In this document: positions 56,416-64,000 of the stretch, in pieces
Numbering within the stretch: position 1 is the first letter of the stretch
Layout of the letters: every line of letters starts with the position of its first letter
NCBI GenBank assembly: GCA_917880885.1
Contig: OU862930.1
Coordinates: forward strand, 30,572,040 to 30,636,039
Length of the DNA stretch: 64,000 bases
Direction of reading: 5' to 3'
From: Limnephilus marmoratus
Lineage: Eukaryota; Arthropoda; Insecta; Trichoptera; Limnephilidae
The notes under the pieces: generated by a model
Database searches by the model: none
Told to the model about the DNA's origin: nothing
What the model saw: the letters and a program-made list of their open reading frames with translations, nothing else
Made by a program: the position numbers and the translations under genes

Positions 56416-57863
56416 GGGTGAAATGCAGATCCGGGCACCACTTGGAAATTTAATAAAAATGCACTTTCTAGATGAGAAAAGTGTGGAAAAGTTGAATAAA
56501 AAAGAAATTAAGGCGCGCTCGGCAAAATTGAGGGAGATACAGCCATAAATATACTAGATACAGCCGTTTAAAGAATGTATGAAATGACACTTCATGAACA
56601 AATATTGTCCGCCTGTGTCCGCCATTTGATACTATTTTGTTGGTAGGGATACCCGATACAAGAGCCTAGATACGATTGTAGGGAATAAATAATAAGGCGC
56701 GTAGGTACTGGAATGGAGACAAACCATTCAAATCCTGGGATGGGCTATATTTCGGTTTACGGAAGGTCTTCCTAAATAATAAAACCTTTTTTTTATACTA
56801 ACTATTGGCTGGAGAATCCGAATCCGAAAGAATTTTTTTTCGGAAAGCAATATTAACAAAGTTACACGACTTTAAAATTTTCTATATGCACACATGAAGG
56901 AAGCATTCTGACAGTTTAAAGTCATAGAAATAGCCATACCAAAGATATTAAACCACATAAAATTAAGTGTTGCCATATCAATAACTAACTTAAGTAATTA
57001 TTTTTTATAAATTTTACTCACTTTTGAAAAACTACTTGAAAACAGGGATATTTTTTTTAAATTGACGCGAGCAGGCGGTATAAAGGGGCACAAACCATGT
57101 TACACAAACCTAGCGTAGCCGCTAAACTACTTGAAAACGTAGGCTGTTTTTTTAAATTGACGCGAGCAGGCGGTATAAAGGGGCACAAACCATGTTACAC
57201 AAACCTAGCGTAGCCGCTAAACTACTTGAAAACGTAGGCTGTTTTTTAAAATTGACGTGAGCAGGCGGTATAAAGGGGCACAAACCATATTACACAAACC
57301 TAGCGTAGCCGCTAAACTACTTGAAAACGTAGGCTGTTTTTTTATTGACGCGAGCAGGCGGTATAAAGGGGCACAAACCATGTTACACAATGGTCGATTT
57401 ATAAAGTATGTTTGATGATATTATTGCATGGTAACATTTAATTTTGTGTGGTAAAACATCGAGTAGGCTTTATAAAGGGGCACTTTCTTTTGAATCACAA
57501 ACCATGATACACAAACCTAGCGTAGCCGCTAGTAATTAAAAATTTTAAAATTATTATTTTTAAATTTTTCAAGTAATTTGTCGGTTTCTAGGGGTTTTTT
57601 AGTTTAGTTTAGGGATAAATATTTTTGAGAGTTGGCAACACTGATTTTCTTTTAGGTTAGTGACAAAATGGCAGGTGGACACAGTATTGGTTGGCGAAGT
57701 GAAATTTTTCTTAACGTAATTGAAAATTAATTACTTATTCAATTTTTTTTTTATTGCTTTCCGCACTTTTTTTCACCTTCCAGGTTAAAGTTCTCAACTT
57801 AAAACGCGGTGAAAAGATAGTTTTCTGCCAAAAAAAAGTGGTGCCCGGATCTGCATTCCTCCC
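56416..57863. mobile_element. Merlin-like element M2 in Copia gag, 8-bp duplication
   Basis: Ends are GGGTGAAATGCAGATCCGGG and CCCGGATCTGCATTCCTCCC, as in M1 at 29974. GTTTCACT flanks both sides (56408-56415, 57864-57871). The left 115 bp matches M1. Then a block shared with 33.9-34.2 kb appears (GGAAGGTCTTCCTAAATAAT), followed by a tandem array and AT-rich sequence. No transposase frame is present. It is related to the Merlin-type zinc-ribbon relic at 34.2 kb through the shared block. Confidence 0.8.
57030..57400. repeat. About 95-bp tandem repeat inside M2
   Basis: Four units contain GACGCGAGCAGGCGGTATAA and ACACAAACCTAGCGTAGCCG, and a fifth partial unit lies near 57520. M1 carries a single such unit at about 30230-30340, so copy number varies within the family. 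Confidence 0.85.
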
Positions 57864-58133
57864 GTTTCACTCCGTTTGTCACTTTTATTTATTTTTGTTG
57901 GACAGTTTTTAGCATAATGATTAGGCTTTTTACATATAAAGCACTTGATGACCTTGGTAGATTGTTTGTTGTTGACACCTTTTGTTTTCGAGTTTGTAAA
58001 CATTGCACTTTCTTCGCCCTTGTCAAAGTCTCTACGCAGATTTTCTTGTAATAATTTACTTTTAATGGTTTCACTGCACAATTTAATGTTCGAATTTTCC
58101 AACGCCATGTTAGGTGGGTGAGCTGTGAACATC

Positions 58134-59524
58134 AACTCGGATGTTTGGTGTGTTGACTCCGGCGCTACCTTGTCACATGACGAATAACAAAAATTTATTA
58201 CAAAACTATGTTGTGGAAACTCCGCGTTCAGTAACAGTGACAAATAAACAAAAGATGCACAGTGAAGGACACGGTGATGTGGAATTTTTGTTGAAAGCAC
58301 ACAAAGAAACGACGAAAATAAGTGAGGTTATTTACGTACCGGGATTGTCAACAAACCTTATTTCTGTTGGAAAAATGGCAGCCAAAGGACTTGATGTGCA
58401 CTTTGACACAGAGAAGTGTAATATTTATTGTGGAAAAGATGTAGTCGCCAGTGCTACGAAGGTCAACGGTGTTTACCAATTGGACACAATGAGTCAGCCG
58501 TCAACAAACATGAGTGAGCTGAATGCAGCCTGTCAATCAATGGATTTGGATGTTCCATTGCATATGAAGCAATCCATGGATCACGAAACGGAAGCTGTGA
58601 ATTTGTATGAAGCGAAGCCATCCCAAGATTTATGGCATCGCAGACTTGGGCATCTGAATAGGCGCAGTATGGATTTACTTAAACAAGGTATGGCTAGTGG
58701 AATTGATTACTTACACTGATTGCAAACATACTCCCTGTGTAGCATGTCTTGAGGGGAAACAAAGTAGATTACCATTCCCAAAAAGGTCTTTCAACAGAGC
58801 TGCTGAGAAGCTAGGTCTCATACACTCCGACTTGTGTGGACCTATGTCAGTTTCCTCATTTAGTGGCAGTAAATATCTATTAACATTCATAGATGATTTC
58901 ACAAGAATGACGTTTGGTTATTTTCTTAAAAGTAAAGATGAAGTATTGCCAATATTTAAGATTTTCAAAAGTTTTGTAGAAAATCAGACCAATTTAAAAA
59001 TCAAAGCTCTTCGAACAGACAATGGCCGTGAATATGTTAATAAGCAATTCCAGATGTTTCTACAAGAACATGGCATCGAGCATCAATTGACCGTCCCATA
59101 CTCTCCGCAGTAGAATGGAGTAGCAAAACGGGCCAACTGGACAATTGTGGAGGCTGGACGATGCATGCTGCAAGATGCTGGAATGGACCGGAGGTTCTGG
59201 GCAGAAGCATTGAATATGGCAATATTTAATATTTCTATTTTTGAGAGTGATCATTCGTGGTGGAATTCCATTATAATATATTATAATGGCAATATTTATT
59301 AAGAATAAATCACCAAGTAAGGCGGTAAGAGGTACCACACCCGAAGAGAAATGGTCTGGTAAGAAAGTCAAGTTATCCGAATTAGGAGTATTTGGCTGTG
59401 TTGCTTATGCAATGATCCCATATGAAAAGCGTAAAAAATTGGATCCAAAGAGTAAAAAATATATCCATGTTGGATATTGTACTGAATCGAAGGGATATCG
59501 ATTAATTGATCCAGAAAAACCTTA
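58134..59524 (+). pseudogene. Copia protease and integrase, broken
   Basis: The protease active site is VDSGAT at about 58144-58163, in a frame running to 58719. The integrase zinc-binding part follows (WHRRLGHLNRRSMDLL; after a frameshift near 58700, CVACLEGKQ). The core keeps HSDLCGP and RTDNGREYVN, with both catalytic Asp present. At 59111 a TAG stop interrupts PYSPQ, and the third catalytic residue, normally Glu in NGVAER, reads Lys (NGVAKR). A 70-bp duplication follows at 59216. The GKF-like C-terminal region (GVFGCVAYAMIP, KYIHVGY) ends at a stop at 59522. The integrase is dead. Confidence 0.88.
59216..59298 (+). repeat. 57-bp insertion between 13-bp direct repeats
   Basis: ATGGCAATATTTA occurs at 59216-59228 and 59286-59298. 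The bases between do not fit copia integrase. It looks like a tiny insertion with a target duplication, or a filled double-strand break. Confidence 0.7.
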
Positions 59525-59618
59525 AAAAATTATCAGGTCTAGAGATGTACAGTTTTTAGAAGAGAAAATATGTAAAGATGCGATAGCTAACCAGGAAAAC
59601 TGCATTAATGATTGTCAG

Positions 59619-60249
59619 TTGGAATTTTCTAACAAAAATGTAGATGTGAACACTATTGAAAACAATATTGTTGAGTCTTCAGTTACAGAAGTTATGGAAT
59701 TGTCTTCATTTAGTTCTTCTGAATTTAACTATGTTGATGACCCTAAAGATATCACCTGGAATCCTGACATGACTATGGATCAAGCGTTAAGTGATTATGA
59801 AGACTATGAAGAGTCTTCAAATGCAGTGGTGGCTATGACATCAGCAAGTCACGGTTACGAACCACAGACAATACATGAGGCGCTGTCGGCACCTGATAAA
59901 GAATACTGGAAGGAAGCATAAGTCATTTGAAAAGAATAAAGCTTGGAATCTAACATTACTACCAGATGGAAAGAAAGCAGTCAAATGCAAATGGGTTTTC
60001 AATAAGAAACTGGGATCTGAAAGACAGCTTCTACGTTATAAAGCTCGTCTTGTTGCCAAAGGATTTACGCAGGAATATGGCATAGATTACTCAGATACTT
60101 ACGCGCCTGTGATAAGATATTCTACAATACGCAGCTTGCTTGCTCTGGCAGTCAACTTAGATATGAATGTTGATCACATGGATGTAAAGACGGCCTTCTT
60201 AAATGGAGAATTAAAGGAGACGGTATACATGGAACAGCCAGGTGGATAT
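59619..60249 (+). pseudogene. Copia linker and N-terminal reverse transcriptase
   Basis: An acidic Ser-rich linker (59619-59921) leads to the conserved pre-RT motif (HGYEPQTIHEALSAPDKEYW). After a one-base frameshift at about 59918 come KCKWVFNKKLG, RYKARLVAKGFTQEYGIDY and DVKTAFLNGELKETVYMEQP. The coding sequence stops at GGY, where an AT-rich composite insertion begins. Confidence 0.85.
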
Positions 60250-60281
60250 AATAATAATAATTATAATAATAATAAATAAAT

Positions 60282-60790
60282 GGAATCGGTGGCCACGGCT
60301 ATTACGAATAATTTTTAGAAAAAAAACTTTAGATTCGCTTTAATCACTATAAAAGGAAACTTATTGCATCACGGCTGGCGGAAAATGATGCATTTTAATT
60401 TTCAATGTCGTTAACTAAAATTATTTCGGGAACCGAAACTATGACAGCCCGCCCGCCATTTTTCGCTGTCAAAATACGTTTTTGAATGGTTTGTTTGGCT
60501 ACGCAGGGTTTGTGTAGCGGGCTTGTGTATGTTATCTTTGCTTTAAAAAACAGCCTACGTTTTTGAATGGTTTGTTTGGCTACGCAGGGTTTGTGTAGCG
60601 GGCTTATGTATGTGACAAATGGCGGGCGGGCTGTCGTAGTTCGGAAGTGAAATTTTATTTAACGACATTGAAAATTAAAATGCATTATTTTCCGCCAGCC
60701 GTGATGCAATAAGTTTCCTTTTATAGTGATTAAGGCAAATCTAAAGTTTTTTTCTAAAAATTATTCGTAATAGCCGTGGCCACCAATCCC
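60282..60790. mobile_element. Foldback element in Copia RT
   Basis: The left sequence from GGAATCGGTGGCCACGGCTA and the inverse of the right end match for about 190 bp. The centre holds two copies of GGCTACGCAGGGTTTGTGTA, related inversely to the TACACAAACCTAGCGTAGCC unit of M1/M2. It therefore probably belongs to the same broad family, but a target duplication was not clear. Confidence 0.7.
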
Positions 60791-60794
60791 GAAA

Positions 60795-61150
60795 AATTAC
60801 TATAATAATATATCTTTATTGAACAAAAATTTAAAGATTTTAAGAAAAAAAAGTACATCTTACACTATTATAAAAGTAGCATTATTACAAAAGTTAATAA
60901 CAAAAAACAATATACATATAAACAGTAGGTAGAGTAGAGATTTGTAATTATAAATTTAGGTTTCTCGTAACCTGCCTCACTAGGCTAGCCTGTGTTGAGG
61001 CAGTATTTTACATCAATTTATAATGCTGTGAACATACCTACACTTATATTAGAATGTAATCACACAATACAATGGTTGCATTAATAATAACACTAACATT
61101 GGTACAATAATTACAGCATTGGTTCATTACTTATTTCGAATTTAGGTGAG
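60795..61150 (-). mobile_element. Probable LINE 3' tail, minus strand
   Basis: AT-rich non-coding sequence starting with a TCTTTATTGAACAAAAATTT block resembles other minus-strand LINE ends here. It completes the insertion separating the two RT halves. No protein was recognised. Confidence 0.35.
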
Positions 61151-61214
61151 TGCACCGGTAAATGCTCTATCATTATTTTTTATCCAAATTTTTATGTTGT
61201 TTTTGAAATATAAA

Positions 61215-62941
61215 ATAAAGGGTAAGGAAACCCATGTATTTAAACTAAATAAAGCAATATATGGCCTTAAACAAGCATCAAAGGTCTGGTATGACAAGAT
61301 TAATAATGTTTTGACAGACCTCCAGTTCGGAAAGTCACTTACTGAGCCTTGTGTATACATAAAATCAGATAAAAATTGTAATCTCATGATATTAGGGTTG
61401 CATGTGGACGATATTTTAATTTTTAGCAAGGAAACACCAGAAAAAAAGAAGTTGAAGGAGGAACTGACGAGAATATTTGAAATGAAAGACCTTGGTCGGG
61501 CTACACATATATTGGGAATGCGATTAAAACAAGAGAAAAATAAAATTATTCTTGATCAAAGAAACTACATACAGACAGTGTTACAACAGTTTAATATGGC
61601 TGATTGTAAGCCTGTGAATACACCCCTAGAAAGCGGTATGAAGTTTGAAAAAGGGAATCGAGCCGATAATGACAGCAGGTACAGAAGCCTCATTGGATGC
61701 ATTATGTACATAGCAGTATGCACAAGACCTGATATTGCTCACGCTGCAAGCATATTGAGTCAGTTTAATAATTGTCACTCTGAAATTCACTGGAAAGCAG
61801 GAAAACGGGTTCTGCGATATTTAAAGGGAACTATGGATCACCACATAGTTCATGAAAAATCCACATTGTCAATTACAGGATATGTGAATGCAGATTGGGC
61901 GTCAAACCAAGTAGACCGACGTTCATACTAGACTTGTTAAAAAAGTATCGATATATCGATATTTTTAATTCGATATATCGATATTTTTAGCCAATATATT
62001 TTGATCCGATATATCGATACAAAATATCCAATATCGAAAATTGTATCAAAAACGATATTTTTTTAAATTTATGTATTTAAAGTCACTAGAATCCAAAACC
62101 TGAAAACCGTACAGGAACTAAAGGAAAAAGTAACTGTATTGGGTCATGACATCTGGCGGTTGAAATTTTAATTATTAATAGCTACAAATCTATTGTCTTT
62201 GCATTAGTATTTGTGATCACCAATACTATCCCATATGTGTAGGTACATACATAGAAATGTATGCTATTTTTCGCCATTTTTTTCTAAGCCACTCCTGTGT
62301 GTTGGTTCCCAATTGTCTATGATTATTGACTATACCTTGTTCCAAACACAAAGTCCTTTTTGACAGATTAATACGCCAATAGAATGTTACTGAGACGCAT
62401 ACAAACTTTGTATGGGTCTCAGTTTACATATAAGTTAGAAGACAGCTTTTTAGTTTTTGATATTTTTGTAATTATTACGTAATAAAAATGAATACTTCAT
62501 AATACTTAAAAATGAATAAAATACCTTCATTTTTATTGAGATTTTTGTACATTAAAAAAGCACATTGTGTACAAAAATTACTATTGACAATATCGAGCTG
62601 AATACACTATTATTTTAAAAACGCAAAATCTCTTGAAAATTTGACCGATATATCGATTTATCGATATTTTTTCCTCGATATATCGACGTCGATATTGATA
62701 TTTTAATAAATATCGATACATCGATATATCGATATTTTTTTCACTTTCGACATCCCTGGTTCATACACGGATTACACATATAGATATTAGACACCATTAT
62801 GTAAGACAAATTGTAAAGGACAAAATCATTGATTTAGAATACTTGCCTACTGAACATATGTCTGCAGATGTTTTAACCAAACCTTTGTGTAAAGATAAAC
62901 ATTTGAATTGTGTTTCTAATCTTGGTTTACAGACTGTTTAG
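61215..62941 (+). pseudogene. Copia C-terminal RT and RNase H, interrupted
   Basis: Coding resumes with FKLNKAIYGLKQASKVWYD. The catalytic box reads HVDD where YVDD is usual. The DLGRATHILGM, YRSLIGCIMYIAVCTRPD and NADWASN motifs follow, up to 61928. A hAT element (61929-62758) then splits RNase H. After it, ITHIDIRHHYVRQIVKD and MSADVLTKPLCKDKH complete the end, stopping at 62941. Removing the hAT element still leaves about 60 residues of RNase H missing between SYT and HIDIR, including the active-site Glu region, so a deletion preceded or accompanied decay. Confidence 0.88.
61929..62758. mobile_element. hAT-type MITE rich in ATCGATA repeats
   Basis: GTTCATAC flanks both ends (61921-61928 and 62759-62766). 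The right end inverted is CAGGGATGTCGAAAGTG and the left is TAGACTTGTTAAAAAAG, a diverged pair of hAT-type termini. Both subterminal regions are arrays of TATCGATATATCGATA words. No frame is present. Confidence 0.8.
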
Positions 62942-62972
62942 TTTAAGGGCAGGTGTTTAGTTTAAGGGCAGG

Positions 62973-63228
62973 TGTTTATTTACGCACCAGATTTAAATGT
63001 CCGGGTTAAATTTTCCCCACAGGAAAAACTAAGCCCTTTGTTAGAATAATAAATTCGTATAAACCAAACAGTCCTTTGTATCAGACGATTGCCGGTAGAT
63101 GGCGACACTATCTAAGCTACCTGTCACTTCTTGGTCGGCTATACTTTGTCAATGTCGTGTACCCAATTCATTACAATAAAACTCACTTATAATATTTAAT
63201 CCTGATTTATTTTGCTCTCTATCCTTCA
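62973..63228 (+). repeat. Copia 3' LTR
   Basis: It begins TGTTTATTTACGCACC after the purine-rich AAGGGCAGG and ends ATCCTTCA; 256 bp. The last 57 bp equal the 5' LTR stump. Just upstream, the 19-bp segment containing TTTAAGGGCAGGTG (polypurine tract plus LTR start) is duplicated at 62944-62980. Confidence 0.8.
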
Positions 63229-63399
63229 ACTTCCCCAAATGATCATCTAGTCAACCCACGCTATGCAATTGCACTGTGTAAGTATTATTAATGCAAAACA
63301 ATACAAGAACAACATGTCAACCTACTAGAGACCAAATGGGAAAATAATTCACCGACTCCAGATATTTTCATATCAGAGGGTTCGGCTCTGTGGAATTCC

Positions 63400-64000
63400 T
63401 AATTGAACCTATAAATCCTACTGATCCCTCAATATAAATATTTAAAAAATCTTTTGTAATCCTACATGTATTTAAAATTACTGATTTTTGCATTTTTATA
63501 TAGGTACAAATTCTTTGACAAATCTAATATGCTTAAATTTTTAATTAGATTCCTAGGTATTAGGCCTAAATATAAAATAATGGTAATATTTTATAAATGG
63601 TAATATTTTTATAGTCCGAGAATGCCAAATTCTTTTAATCTCATTTCCTAAATCTGTGTATTTTCTTATATTTTCAGAAACAGTTTTTTTAATTTTACAG
63701 GAATTTGGAATAGCTACGTCAAGGATATAAGTTATTTTTTTTAATTTTGACATGTAAAACTATATCGTCTATTATGACTTATTGTTCTATCTGTTAGTAT
63801 AGTTTTATCATAATATATTTAATAAAATTCATTTTCTAAAAATGAATTCGGTTCATATTCATAATATGGTACTATATTACGGCAGTCAATCAAGTTATGT
63901 TTAATTACCAAACTTTGGGGAATTATTTTTAAAACCTGATTGTGCCTAAATGTATACTCATACGGCGCTAATACAGAACATCCCGATATAATATGTTCTA
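63400..64000 (-). pseudogene. LINE-associated pol C-terminal fragment, minus strand
   Basis: Read from the right edge, broken minus-strand frames give SGCSVLAPYEYTFRHNQV, then ILTDRTISHNR. The frame 63553-63753 follows with ILDVAIPNSCKIKKTVSEN and KYTDLGNEIKRIW. This order is the recurrent C-terminal part of reverse-transcriptase proteins annotated in many insects (family knowledge). Stops lie between blocks. The element continues beyond the window. Confidence 0.6.

Larger units (their letters stand above)
56361..58133 (-). pseudogene. Inverted gag C-terminal segment, split by M2
   Basis: On the minus strand this region reads as gag. At 57864-58133 it contains MALENSNIKLCSETIKSKLL, then the zinc knuckle CFICKKPNHYAKNC (CX2CX4HX4C, about 57905-57946). 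The same minus-strand frame continues across the M2 insertion into 56362-56415 (EKAWNVTLLTALAVT). Protease on the plus strand resumes at 58134. So about 0.32 kb of gag is inverted relative to the rest, with M2 inserted in it later. About 30 residues usual between FTAH and MALENS in copia gag are also missing. Confidence 0.8.
55889..63228 (+). mobile_element. Broken Copia-type LTR retrotransposon
   Basis: Order: a 57-bp stump of the 5' LTR (55889-55945), a primer-binding site, gag, protease, integrase, reverse transcriptase, RNase H and a 3' LTR (62973-63228). The pol order with integrase before RT defines Ty1/copia. It is disrupted by M2 (56416-57863), a composite insertion in RT (about 60250-61210) and a hAT element (61929-62758). 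It also carries an inverted gag piece, stops and frameshifts. TAATATTTAATCCTGRTTTA near both LTR ends confirms the pairing. Confidence 0.9.

Noticed and set aside
57794..58300. 168-residue minus-strand frame taken as one gene
   Set aside because: Only its middle and end are gag (inverted segment). Its first third is antisense to the protease and its tail enters M2.

Overview
The window looks like nuclear DNA of an insect or another arthropod. It is AT-rich, has GT-AG introns, and is packed with eukaryotic transposons: Tc1, piggyBac, hAT, PIF/Harbinger, Merlin-like, Helitron, BEL/Pao, Copia, and RTE- and Jockey/CR1-type LINEs. There are no prokaryotic signals. Many short pieces rich in TAGGTACCTAC-like words and the finger linker type would fit a hemipteran or lepidopteran, but the sequence alone does not settle the order. 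No ordinary housekeeping gene was recognised. The only host-like gene is a three-exon C2H2 zinc-finger gene at about 16.5-19.4 kb.

Layout: 0.2-4.25 kb, an apparently intact Tc1 element whose transposase has one small intron. 4.26-8.8 kb, a minus-strand LINE joined to a decayed minus-strand BEL/Pao element. 9.3-9.8 kb, a MITE. 11.2-16.1 kb, hAT-like elements made of decayed zinc-finger arrays. 16.5-19.4 kb, the zinc-finger gene, with decayed fingers behind it. 19.8-28 kb, hAT, LINE and Helitron debris, another finger-derived element on the minus strand, a large palindrome and a Harbinger-like element. 28-34.5 kb, a Harbinger element with a MADF reading frame and Merlin-like pieces. 35.2-46 kb, two more finger-derived elements, one of them nested with a piggyBac remnant inside a larger finger-derived element, plus an RTE remnant. 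46.9-53.9 kb, a duplicated repeat mosaic. 55.9-63.2 kb, a broken Copia element interrupted by at least three younger insertions and carrying an inverted gag segment. 63.4-64 kb, the edge of a LINE.

The most interesting theme is the link between zinc fingers and hAT-like elements. At least three elements have termini of the CAGTGGCGTAGC type, 8-bp target duplications where both flanks survive, and interiors that are recognisable as tandem C2H2 fingers degraded by shared frameshifts and stops. They sit around a live-looking gene built from the same kind of finger. This suggests that a finger gene was captured and that the decayed cargo was then spread by transposition. Other notable points are a non-autonomous family with 8-bp target duplications that appears related to Merlin, and a hammerhead-ribozyme-like motif at 50.2 kb.
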